Shown here: in pieces, positions 17,777 through 25,236 of the stretch
How the letters are laid out: each line of letters begins with the position of its first letter
How positions within the stretch are numbered: the first letter of the stretch is position 1
NCBI RefSeq assembly: GCF_003605365.2
Contig: NZ_QYTU02000005.1
Span: 1 to 64,000, forward strand
Direction of reading: 5' to 3'
Origin: Siminovitchia fortis
GTDB taxonomy: Bacteria; Bacillota; Bacilli; Bacillales; Bacillaceae_C
DNA: 64,000 nt
Notes under the pieces: generated by a model
What the model saw: only the letters and a program-made list of their open reading frames with translations
What the model was told of the DNA's origin: nothing
Databases searched by the model: none
Program-made: the position numbers and the translations under genes

Positions 17777-18218
17777 CGTGGACACCCTTTCTATGCGTGT
17801 TCTTTTATGAAAAAGACAAACCATGGCAATATGTAGTTCTTTGTCAGCACCCATGTTTCCATTTTTTCCTTCATAAAACGTTGGCCTTATCTTCGTATTA
17901 GAAGCAGCCGTGAAGAAATTCTTTTTTCAGCTGCTCATACTTATGTTACGAACATGGAGCGATAAAGTTTCCTGGATGCTTGGACCAGCATCGGAATTCC
18001 CGCTGACAAACAGTCATAAAGTCAACTTTCCCAGGAAAAGCCCACATTATAAAGGCAACCTTGAAAAAGCGAGCAATTGTAAGATTAAATGAGGAAAACA
18101 ACAATGACATTCGCTTTCATTGACATTGTTTTCGTTTTCATTCAATTTTTCTGACTTTGTTTATTTTAAGGAAAAAGATGATAATGAAATTACAATGATA
18201 CGAAAGAGGGTAGGTTAA
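17777..18218. other. Intergenic stretch, no gene seen
   Basis: About 440 bases between sseB and the next small gene. The only structure I see is a hairpin near 18092-18140 built from GAAAACAACAATGACA and TGACATTGTTTTC, followed by T-rich sequence, which could end a transcript from the left. A 60-codon frame at 17910-18092 has no ribosome binding site and is not counted. Confidence 0.4.
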
Positions 18219-18305
18219 ATGAAGACTTTCATTAATGGCCTAGTCAACAAATACGAGGGTTTCGTACGAGTCAGAACAGCAAGAGTCTTAAACAAACGTA
18301 ACTAA
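18219..18305 (+). CDS. 28-residue basic peptide, own transcription unit
   Basis: ATG preceded by GAGGG at 8 bases, encoding MKTFINGLVNKYEGF followed by the Arg-rich tail VRVRTARVLNKRN. A strong terminator follows 43 bases after the stop, so this would be a stand-alone gene of about 150 bases. Candidate roles include a small toxin, a membrane-active peptide or a leader. I do not recognise it. Confidence 0.45.
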   Translation: MKTFINGLVNKYEGFVRVRTARVLNKRN

Positions 18306-18347
18306 GGTATAAGCACCTAGATATTGCATATAGATATATTCAGTGAG

Positions 18348-18376
18348 CCAAGTCTTTCGAGACTTGGTTTTTTTGT
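18348..18376 (+). terminator. Strong terminator after the 28-residue peptide gene
   Basis: Stem CCAAGTCT / AGACTTGG region (18348-18367) followed by seven T. Confidence 0.88.
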
Positions 18377-18677
18377 TAGGGCTATTGTGATATCGATTCT
18401 ACTTGTTATCTTATCTGCCCGGATGTCTTCCGATCACTATAGCACAAATCGCATTGCCCTTGCCTCATAACAATCCCATACCCTGATCTTCACCTTCATT
18501 ATCAGATTCTACTCTTATTACGCTACCTTCAAAAAGGTCCATATACCAGTCATCTTTTTCCTCAAGAATATTATGTCTAAAAACGGGTATTCTATATAAA
18601 AATAAAGCAAGTTTCGTTTGTTTCCTTTTTATGTCTTTTGTTTCTTTTCTGAATAATTTATACTGGAGGTGAGAGGA

Positions 18678-19166
18678 GTGAAAAAACATATGGCTGTAAA
18701 AACGGGAGTTGTTTTTAAAGGCATCTCTGACGTCATGGCCCAAGTTAACAAGGAAAATATCAGTGAAAACGCCAGGCAATATGTACAACTGCTCCATCAA
18801 TCCATTGAAATCGATCAAGAGAAAGAAATGTTTTATCTGGAACTGAACGATGATGAAAAAACCGAAGTAGAACATGTACTGAAAGACGTTTTCCATACGA
18901 GACTGCCAGAATATATGCCGGTAACAGAAGTAGCACAAATGTTGAATGTTACGCCGCAGATGGTAAGAAGATATTGTGCTGAAGGGAAGATTAAAGCAAA
19001 ACAACGCATGGAGAATTCCGGCAAATGGCTTATCCCTACAGAACAATTTTTAGCAAAACCTGAATTTTCCAAGCATCTAAAACAGAAAGAAATTAATAGA
19101 ATGAAATCAATGAAAGCGATTGATCTCGTATTGCAAGGCATTGATGAAGAAGAGGAAGAGGACTAA
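18678..19166 (+). CDS. HTH-domain antitoxin of a PIN toxin pair
   Basis: 162-residue protein. Residues about 80-124 (MPVTEVAQMLNVTPQMVRRYCAEGKIKA ... GKWLIPTEQFL) form an excisionase/MerR-type winged helix-turn-helix. The first 75 residues are helical and would carry the toxin-binding surface, and the tail is strongly acidic (DEEEEED). Its stop is immediately followed by the start of the PIN gene (TAA ATG), the arrangement of a type II toxin-antitoxin operon, and the HTH suggests autoregulation. I chose the GTG at 18678 with GGAGG 8 bases upstream; an ATG at 18690 is also possible. Confidence 0.72.
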   Translation: MKKHMAVKTGVVFKGISDVMAQVNKENISENARQYVQLLHQSIEIDQEKEMFYLELNDDEKTEVEHVLKDVFHTRLPEYMPVTEVAQMLNVTPQMVRRYCAEGKIKAKQRMENSGKWLIPTEQFLAKPEFSKHLKQKEINRMKSMKAIDLVLQGIDEEEEED

Positions 19167-19769
19167 ATGCCGGAAAATTTTCTTTCGGAAAAGAGATATA
19201 TGCTGGATACAAACATTTTTAGATATAAAATAGACTCAAGCTCCCACTATAGAAATGAAGCCAAAAAGTTTTGGACAATGATACTCTCCGAAATGGAAAT
19301 TGGCGAGAGCGAGATTTTTGTCCCCCATGAAGTGCTAAGGGAGCTTGAGATCCAATCCTACTTAATGATGGACAAGGAAAAACGCAGATTGGATGCAGTT
19401 AGGGGATTCCTCACCATTTTACCTGAAATTAATAATAGGCAGGCAGAGCATATGATAAGAAAAATCTCCGCATATATTCGATCAAATTATAAAAAGGAGT
19501 TAGATGTCATAAAACGCGGTGTAGAATATCCTTCTGTCTCCGACTCTAGAATTCTATTAAATGCATGGCAATACGATTGTATCCTGGTTACAGCAAACAT
19601 TAAAGACTTTATGTTATTTCCCTTACTCTTTGACTCGGATGCATTAAAACTATATGACCCTATTACCGAAAACTATGTTGTACTGGACCCAATAGTACAT
19701 GAAACAATAACTAATGATAAGCAGTTCAATGTTATGAAACAGGAACTTGTACAACTTTTAAATTACTGA
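19167..19769 (+). CDS. PIN-domain toxin (DUF4411-like)
   Basis: 200-residue PIN-fold nuclease. The acidic residues expected for metal binding are present: D14 in YMLDTNIF, a Glu in HEVLRELE (about 59), D126 in SVSDSRILLNA and D147 in TANIKDF. PIN toxins usually cleave tRNA, rRNA or mRNA and are held inactive by the partner. The start codon directly abuts the antitoxin stop. At 200 residues it is longer than VapC (about 130), closer to the DUF4411 group; the extra C-terminal part (from about 155) has no recognisable motif. Confidence 0.75.
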   Translation: MPENFLSEKRYMLDTNIFRYKIDSSSHYRNEAKKFWTMILSEMEIGESEIFVPHEVLRELEIQSYLMMDKEKRRLDAVRGFLTILPEINNRQAEHMIRKISAYIRSNYKKELDVIKRGVEYPSVSDSRILLNAWQYDCILVTANIKDFMLFPLLFDSDALKLYDPITENYVVLDPIVHETITNDKQFNVMKQELVQLLNY

Positions 19770-19878
19770 TTTTTTTTGCAAGGTAAAGTACGGGAGGATA
19801 TAGCTTTTACCAGTGCATTCCACTCAAAAGCAATCACTTGGATACATATCGGCTTCGTTGCACCAGTTTGTCGCCCAT

Positions 19879-19981
19879 TTAAAACTTCTTCAATCCCGCT
19901 ATTGTCAACGCCATATTCACAAAGCGGAATACTGAGTCAATGGCTCTTTTACCTGCTGTTTGTATGCGTAGAAGGTGGAAA
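19879..19981 (-). pseudogene. Possible transposase C-terminal remnant
   Basis: Leftward from the csrA stop there is an open stretch reading QTAGKRAIDSVFRFVNMALT followed by IAGLKKF and a stop. It has no start codon or ribosome binding site of its own and resembles the C-terminal end of DDE transposases, but the similarity is judged by eye only. It sits where flagellin would be expected. Confidence 0.3.
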
Positions 19982-20209
19982 TTATTCTTTTTTCGTTTTT
20001 GCCAAAATGCCCGAGAGATCCGTAACTTCTTTTAGCGCTGCCGTATTTTCATTCTGTATTTCCAGCCACACTTCTTTGCGGTGGACTTCTACATTCTTAG
20101 GCGCGTTAATGCCGATTTTGACTTGATCCCCCTGAATGGCTGTAATAGAGATTTCTATGTCAGGTCCAATTTGAATAGCCTCGCCCTTTTTCCTCGATAA
20201 TATCAGCAT
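19982..20209 (-). CDS. csrA: Carbon storage regulator CsrA
   Basis: 75-residue RNA-binding protein with the canonical start [15 protein letters not shown] and VEVHRKEV core. In Bacillus it binds the flagellin mRNA leader and blocks translation, and is itself sequestered by FliW. It follows fliW by four bases. The hag gene, its known target and usual downstream neighbour, is missing here. Confidence 0.97.
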   Translation of the reverse strand: MLILSRKKGEAIQIGPDIEISITAIQGDQVKIGINAPKNVEVHRKEVWLEIQNENTAALKEVTDLSGILAKTKKE

Positions 20210-20213
20210 GACG

Positions 20214-20648
20214 TCACCCCTTCACTTTCTGTCCAAACAGGGGGTGCCTGGTGTTATAATCGGTGTCATTCAGAATCACTTGCTTCGCCCTATTATTATG
20301 TCTGTTGATGACCACCGGTGCTTGCAGGTTAGCCGTCGTCTTTTCAAACGGATCCTGCACGGTTAATATCGCGTAGACCACTGCATCCTCCGGCTGTTTA
20401 AGAGCCAACTGCTCAATCGCTGATTCGCTCAGTTTAAAGTCATACTCCGGGAAAAATGAAAAAGGATCCGTGACGATAAAGCCGATTTCCGGTGTTTTAA
20501 CTGACTGCATCACCAACAAAGTGCCCTCATCCAATGGCAGCAAGACAAAATTCTTCTCTTCCGGAAATCCGGGAATCCCGCTGTCAAACCTCAAAACAGC
20601 TTCTTCGTTTATCTGCTGCGTTCCATGATATTTCGTTTCAATGTTCAT
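20214..20648 (-). CDS. fliW: Flagellar assembly factor FliW
   Basis: 144-residue protein that binds either flagellin or CsrA and so couples flagellin level to translation. Motifs [20 protein letters not shown] and [15 protein letters not shown] are characteristic. The ATG at 20648 has AAGGAG 7 bases upstream; the longer start at 20681 is discarded. Upstream gene is the yviE-like gene, downstream is csrA. Confidence 0.96.
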   Translation of the reverse strand: MNIETKYHGTQQINEEAVLRFDSGIPGFPEEKNFVLLPLDEGTLLVMQSVKTPEIGFIVTDPFSFFPEYDFKLSESAIEQLALKQPEDAVVYAILTVQDPFEKTTANLQAPVVINRHNNRAKQVILNDTDYNTRHPLFGQKVKG

Positions 20649-20661
20649 TTCCCCGCTCCTT

Positions 20662-21231
20662 TCATGCTTCCAAATTGACAAAATCTATTTTTAACGACGG
20701 CTCGCGTTCCATATAAATATCCACTTTTCCCGGTTCATTTTCGATCACAGGCTCTTGGGGCTCCGCATGGATGATCGGCTTATTTTGTTTCCATTGGATG
20801 TGCAATACATCCGGCTCATAATTGACTTTGACACTGAAAGGAGAAGGTATGAATGTTATATTCAACGAAACCTGCGGTTTTTCAAAATTTCGCTTGGCTA
20901 TATGCGGAATTGGATTGCCGCCGCCCAGCTCAATCCGCATCAGCTCGTCTCCCTCTTCCGCTCGCCTTGCAATGCCCTCAAGAAGCTGTGAGCGTCCATC
21001 TTGAGCAAACTCTTCCACAAGCCTTGGTGTAGACTTCAAATTCATATCTTCCCAGGCTTTAGTCTGGTCAATCGTAAGCTTTCCAGGCGTACGTTCAATC
21101 TGCATAACAGCTGGAGGCTGCTGAATCTCCAATACCGCTCTAGGCTGTTCTATCGACTGCCTTGCCGGGATTGTCCGCATGCCAATCTGCCCTATAGTGG
21201 ATTCAATCCGAATTTGTGGCATCAATCTCAT
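20662..21231 (-). CDS. yviE: DUF6470 (YviE-like) protein of the flagellar region
   Basis: 189-residue protein with repeated beta-strand-like segments in its first half (PQIRIESTIGQIGMRT, RAVLEIQQPPAVMQIERTPG, KLTIDQTKAWEDM), the composition of YviE from B. subtilis, which lies in the same position between flgL and fliW. Function unknown; the context suggests a role in flagellar assembly or regulation. It is separated from flgL by a terminator hairpin. Confidence 0.82.
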   Translation of the reverse strand: MRLMPQIRIESTIGQIGMRTIPARQSIEQPRAVLEIQQPPAVMQIERTPGKLTIDQTKAWEDMNLKSTPRLVEEFAQDGRSQLLEGIARRAEEGDELMRIELGGGNPIPHIAKRNFEKPQVSLNITFIPSPFSVKVNYEPDVLHIQWKQNKPIIHAEPQEPVIENEPGKVDIYMEREPSLKIDFVNLEA

Positions 21232-21263
21232 AAAAGCACCTCCGTTTGCTTTTTAAAAGAGAA

Positions 21264-21289
21264 AAAAGCTACCCAGCGAAAGTAGCTTT
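21264..21289 (-). terminator. Terminator after flgL
   Basis: Stem AAAGCTAC / GTAGCTTT (loop TTTCGCTGG) followed by TTTCTC when read leftward. It would reduce read-through from flgM-flgN-flgK-flgL into yviE-fliW-csrA. Confidence 0.75.
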
Positions 21290-22192
21290 CTATCTTAAAA
21301 AGTCAACCAGCGTCGGCTGAACAATCCGTGCGCTTACACTCAACGATGCTCTAAGCATGCTCTCCTCCATCACCAGTTCGGTGATGACCTTTTCATATTC
21401 CACACCTTCATTATCAGCGACCATCTTCTTTAAAATCTCTTCCTGCTGATCAATCCGGTTCTCCATCAGATCAATACGATTTGCGCGGGCACCGAGCGAA
21501 GCCCTTTTGGTTAAAAGATTATCAATCTCAATATCGAGATCTCCAAGATAGCTGCCGATATCTTTATTTTCATCATTAGGGTTTCCTTCAATGGCATCGG
21601 TCAGTTCTTTTAGCTTATTGAATAATTCTTGTGTAAAAACATTAGTCACATTAATCGGAATCTCGATGCCTTTACTAAGCTCTATTTTAACTGCCTCATT
21701 ATTATTATTTACATCAAAAGTTCCATCGTCTTTAGGGGTTACAGGTTTTTTTATCTCATCCGAAGATGCATCCGTATCCGTTCCATTAAAAATATACCTT
21801 CCGGCAACTTCCGTATTGGCGATATTTGCTAATTGCTCGGTCAGTTCTTTTATCTCTTCAGCAATAGCATCACGTTGGCTTTGATCCAACGTTCCATTGG
21901 CTGCACTCTCTGTCAACTCACGTATGCGGTGCATCGCTTTCGTTGCCTGATCCAAAGCCGCATCCGAATTGTCAATCCAGTTATGCGCTTCTGTGAAATT
22001 CCGTTTAAACTGCTCATTCTGCTTAACATTAGTACGATAGGCAAGACTTTTCATGGCAACAACCGGATCATCTGACGGCCTGCTAATCTTTACCCCTGTA
22101 TTCAGTTGTTCCTGCAGCATCCCAAGACGGCCGTAAGTATTGCTCAAATGTCTGAGTGAGTTGTTTGCAATCATAGATTGTGTAACACGCAT
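21290..22192 (-). CDS. flgL: Hook-filament junction protein FlgL
   Basis: 300-residue hook-associated protein 3 that, with FlgK, joins hook and filament. The N-terminus MRVTQSMIANNSLRHLSNTY and the C-terminal helical part (LRASLSVSARIVQPTLVDFL) are the flagellin-like terminal domains. It follows flgK by 13 bases. Confidence 0.95.
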   Translation of the reverse strand: MRVTQSMIANNSLRHLSNTYGRLGMLQEQLNTGVKISRPSDDPVVAMKSLAYRTNVKQNEQFKRNFTEAHNWIDNSDAALDQATKAMHRIRELTESAANGTLDQSQRDAIAEEIKELTEQLANIANTEVAGRYIFNGTDTDASSDEIKKPVTPKDDGTFDVNNNNEAVKIELSKGIEIPINVTNVFTQELFNKLKELTDAIEGNPNDENKDIGSYLGDLDIEIDNLLTKRASLGARANRIDLMENRIDQQEEILKKMVADNEGVEYEKVITELVMEESMLRASLSVSARIVQPTLVDFLR

Positions 22193-22205
22193 ATCAATTT
22201 ACCCC

Positions 22206-23642
22206 CTATCTCCCGACAACGCCCATGCCGTTAATTACTTTATCGAGCATTTCATCAATCACAGTTATATTCCTTGCAGCCGCATTATAAGCGTGCTGGA
22301 ACTTAATCATATTCATAATCTCTTCATCTAAAGAAACAGCGCTGACCGAAAGCCGTTTTTCGTCAACTGCGGCCTGAAGGGTGCTGACATTCTTTGCCTG
22401 CCCTTTGGCATATTGCGCTTTAACGCCTAGACTCCCAATTAACTCCTGATATTTGGTCATTACATCTTTTAATGAATCGGCCATAGCCAATGCTTTTGAT
22501 CCGTCACCAGGAGAACCCTCCGGTTTTAATCCTTCTGTATCTTTTAGTATCATCTCAAGGTCACTTGCACCCGCGTTATTATTAAAAAAATCACCATCAA
22601 ATGCCCCATTTACTTTTTCCACCAGAAGATCCGCTATACTATCCAATTCTTTCATGACAGTTATATATGAATCCCCTTCTTGACCTTGGTACCCATAATT
22701 CTCAATGAGGCTTTTCAATGTTCCATCTGTTAAATCTTTAAGAATATCCTCTTCACCAATCTTAAGCCCAGTTACAACATCCGGCTCCTCACCATATGAA
22801 ACATTGATTTCTGCAAATTTGAAATCCTTGCTGACAAGTTCATATTCCTTCGTAGTACTGTCACCTTTCATTTTAATGACATAGATCCCTTCCATCTCGC
22901 CTTTGGGATTTTTGTGGCTGGGTACCTTTTGCACCTCTATATCCATAAACTTGGAAAGCTCATCCACAAGCAGGTCCCGCTCATCATACAGGTCGTTCGG
23001 AACATAACCCAGCGGTTCAACTTCCGCTATTTTTTGATTTAGCTCGTTGATGTTTTTCAACAATAAATTGATTCCCCTTGGATCATCATCTTTTCCACTT
23101 TCGTTTAGGTATGTATTTAGCTGGACCTTCAAATCCTGCCTATAGTCCTCCATCGTGTTGTATATGTGGTTAAATGTATCTGCTACGGTTTTTCCGCGCT
23201 CAAGGACAACTTCCCTCGCACCGGAGTTTTCCGGGTTTACGCTCAGGTCTTGGAGGGCCTGCCAAAAGTCGTTTAGCACCCTGGAAATACCTGTGCTTTC
23301 TTTACCTGTCTCATTTAATATATCTTCCAATCTGGAGAGGGCCTCTGCATTTGTTCCAAAATACCCCAGCTTTGCATTTTCTTTTCGATATTGCGTGTCA
23401 AGGAAGGATTCCCTTATACGTTGAATGGAACCTGCCGAAACGCCCGTCCCGATCTGGCCCGGAATCATCGGCCGGTTCATCGATGCAGGCGGATACGCTT
23501 CTGAGGCCTGCATATTGATCCGCTGGCGAGTATAGCCCGGTGTGTTGGCGTTCGCTACGTTATGTCCGGTCGTGTATAGCCCGGCCTGCTGGGTGTTCAG
23601 TGCTCTTCTTGCCGTTTCCAGGCCATGAAAGGTAGATGACAT
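22206..23642 (-). CDS. flgK: Hook-filament junction protein FlgK
   Basis: 478-residue hook-associated protein 1. The N-terminal motif MSSTFHGLETARRALNTQQAG and TGHNVANANTPGYTRQR are conserved, and the C-terminal helix (LDEEIMNMIKFQHAYNAAARNITVIDEMLDKVI) is typical of axial proteins. The ATG at 23642 has GGAGG 7 bases upstream; a start nine codons earlier lacks one. Lies between flgN and flgL. Confidence 0.95.
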   Translation of the reverse strand: MSSTFHGLETARRALNTQQAGLYTTGHNVANANTPGYTRQRINMQASEAYPPASMNRPMIPGQIGTGVSAGSIQRIRESFLDTQYRKENAKLGYFGTNAEALSRLEDILNETGKESTGISRVLNDFWQALQDLSVNPENSGAREVVLERGKTVADTFNHIYNTMEDYRQDLKVQLNTYLNESGKDDDPRGINLLLKNINELNQKIAEVEPLGYVPNDLYDERDLLVDELSKFMDIEVQKVPSHKNPKGEMEGIYVIKMKGDSTTKEYELVSKDFKFAEINVSYGEEPDVVTGLKIGEEDILKDLTDGTLKSLIENYGYQGQEGDSYITVMKELDSIADLLVEKVNGAFDGDFFNNNAGASDLEMILKDTEGLKPEGSPGDGSKALAMADSLKDVMTKYQELIGSLGVKAQYAKGQAKNVSTLQAAVDEKRLSVSAVSLDEEIMNMIKFQHAYNAAARNITVIDEMLDKVINGMGVVGR

Positions 23643-23678
23643 GTTATTTCCTCCATATTTCTCATTCAATTATATTAA

Positions 23679-24164
23679 TCAAGCCTTTGAATCGAAGAAG
23701 GACTTGTTTGGTTTGGGTTGTTTTTTCTCATCCGGCCTGCCGTAGGCGGCCGTTTCCTTTTCCGGCTGCAACAGGTCGAGGTTCATGTTGACGTACTGCA
23801 ATGATTGGTAGATGAGCTGCTTGTTCAGATCGTTCTGGTTCTGAAGCCTTTCAATCACTGTTATCAGCTGTTCCTGCAGCGCCTTCAGCGTTTCGGCCGC
23901 TTCGGGGTTTGCGGCTGCTATGCAGTCCGCAATCGTGATTTGGCCGTCCCAATTCTTTTTTAAAAACGCTTTTGCAACCGTCTGCCGTTCGTCTTCCATC
24001 ATGGTGATGGTTGTTGTCAGCTTCTGTTCTTCGCGCATAATCTCCTGGAGGCTGTCCACATCACCTTTTTTCAGGACCTCCGTTTTCTTGACCGCATTTT
24101 TCAGCAGGCTCTCATGCAGTTGATACTGCCTGGTCAGATTGTTGATCAAAGTCTCCGCAGACAT
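23679..24164 (-). CDS. flgN: Flagellar export chaperone FlgN
   Basis: 161-residue helical protein with the FlgN pattern (LINNLTRQYQLHESLLKN; EEQKLTTTITMMEDERQ), the chaperone of FlgK and FlgL. The ATG at 24164 has AAAGGAGG 7 bases upstream. It lies between flgM and flgK, as in Bacillus (yvyG). Confidence 0.9.
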   Translation of the reverse strand: MSAETLINNLTRQYQLHESLLKNAVKKTEVLKKGDVDSLQEIMREEQKLTTTITMMEDERQTVAKAFLKKNWDGQITIADCIAAANPEAAETLKALQEQLITVIERLQNQNDLNKQLIYQSLQYVNMNLDLLQPEKETAAYGRPDEKKQPKPNKSFFDSKA

Positions 24165-24183
24165 GGAACAGCCTCCTTTCGAT

Positions 24184-24450
24184 TTATTGGTTGAAGTAGT
24201 ATTTGGCCATGCTGTAAGCAACTTTTTTCGGATCGACTTTATAATTGCCTTGCTCGATCTGATTTTTCAATTGCTCTACGCGGGCTTTTCGCTCTGCATC
24301 AAATCTGGATGACTGCTGGAGCTCTTTGGCTTCTTTGGAAATTTGTATTTGATCCGCATCCATACGTTCTGTGCGGGTTTGCTTTTCTACATGATTAATC
24401 TGCTTAGAATACGGATTCGTATCAGGCCTGTTGAAAGAATTGATTTTCAT
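24184..24450 (-). CDS. flgM: Anti-SigD factor FlgM
   Basis: 88-residue protein that binds and inhibits SigD until the hook-basal body is finished. N-terminus MKINSFNRPDTNPY and the C-terminal sigma-binding helices (RKARVEQLKNQIEQGNYKVD, VAYSMAKYYF) are typical. It is the first gene after a SigD promoter and so is part of a feedback loop. Confidence 0.94.
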   Translation of the reverse strand: MKINSFNRPDTNPYSKQINHVEKQTRTERMDADQIQISKEAKELQQSSRFDAERKARVEQLKNQIEQGNYKVDPKKVAYSMAKYYFNQ

Positions 24451-24487
24451 CAGATAACCTCCTTGCTTTCAACGTTTCGTATCTATT

Positions 24488-24514
24488 ATATCGGTTTATC
24501 GGAATAATTGTTTA
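24488..24514 (-). promoter_or_regulatory. SigD promoter of the flgM operon
   Basis: Read leftward: TAAA (24511-24514), 15 bases, ACCGATAT (24488-24495). One mismatch to the SigD consensus GCCGATAT. It is 38 bases upstream of flgM, in the gap after comFC. Confidence 0.88.
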
Positions 24515-24534
24515 GATAATCTTCGCTGAAAAAT

Positions 24535-25236
24535 TCACCCCCTCGCCAATGTAAAAGAGCTTACACTTTTCGCACCAGCCTCCATCAGGGCATGCGCTGC
24601 GTGATGAAGCGTCGATCCTGTCGTATAAATGTCGTCTATTAAAAGAATAACTTTTCCTGAAACGTCTTGATTCACTTTAAAAACCTGTTTCAGGTGAATC
24701 CTCTCTTCCCGGGATTTTTTCGATTGCTTTTCACCGTGGATCCGCACGAGCGCATCAAACGTTTCAAACCCGGCCTCAGCTGCCAAAGCGGCGGCCTGGT
24801 TGAACCCCCGCTCCATCAGCCGCTCACTGCTCAACGGAATCGGCACGGCCAAATCGAAGGACGCCCTTGAAACGATGCTTCGGACCTCCGGCGAAAATGC
24901 CTTCGCCAACGCATAATCCCCCCGGTATTTATAGCGTGCCAACATTTCTTTTAAAAAATCATTGTAATCATATATGGAAACATTTCGTTCAAGGACGCCC
25001 TTCCACTTCGAGTCTTTTTCCCAGCGAAAGCAATCATGGCAAATATCTTCATGAATATACTCAGCTTCCAGCTTGGCAAACGGCCTGGAACATTTCCGGC
25101 AAACCGGATCCGTGATGATTATCAATTTTCCTTTACACGTTTTGCATAAACTTTGTTCAGGCGCCCCAAATAGAAACTTTCTCCATGTCATCTCCTCCTG
25201 AATGACCGCGTCGCAATACAAACAATGATTATTCAT
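24535..25236 (-). CDS. comFC: Late competence protein ComFC
   Basis: 233-residue protein of the ComF/GntX phosphoribosyltransferase family needed for DNA uptake, acting with ComFA. Two CxxC pairs form zinc-ribbon-like N-terminal motifs (CLYCDA, CKTCKG, CRKCSRPF) and the PRPP-binding loop VILLIDDIYTTGSTLHHA is complete. Its start overlaps the comFA stop by eight bases. comFB, which lies between the two in B. subtilis, is absent. Confidence 0.92.
   Translation of the reverse strand: MNNHCLYCDAVIQEEMTWRKFLFGAPEQSLCKTCKGKLIIITDPVCRKCSRPFAKLEAEYIHEDICHDCFRWEKDSKWKGVLERNVSIYDYNDFLKEMLARYKYRGDYALAKAFSPEVRSIVSRASFDLAVPIPLSSERLMERGFNQAAALAAEAGFETFDALVRIHGEKQSKKSREERIHLKQVFKVNQDVSGKVILLIDDIYTTGSTLHHAAHALMEAGAKSVSSFTLARG

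Noticed and set aside
17910-18092. 60-codon frame after sseB
   Set aside because: No ribosome binding site; composition unlike neighbouring proteins.
18465-19046. 193-residue leftward frame opposite the antitoxin gene
   Set aside because: Antisense shadow of a gene with ribosome binding site and HTH motif; Phe/Tyr/His-rich, no start signal.
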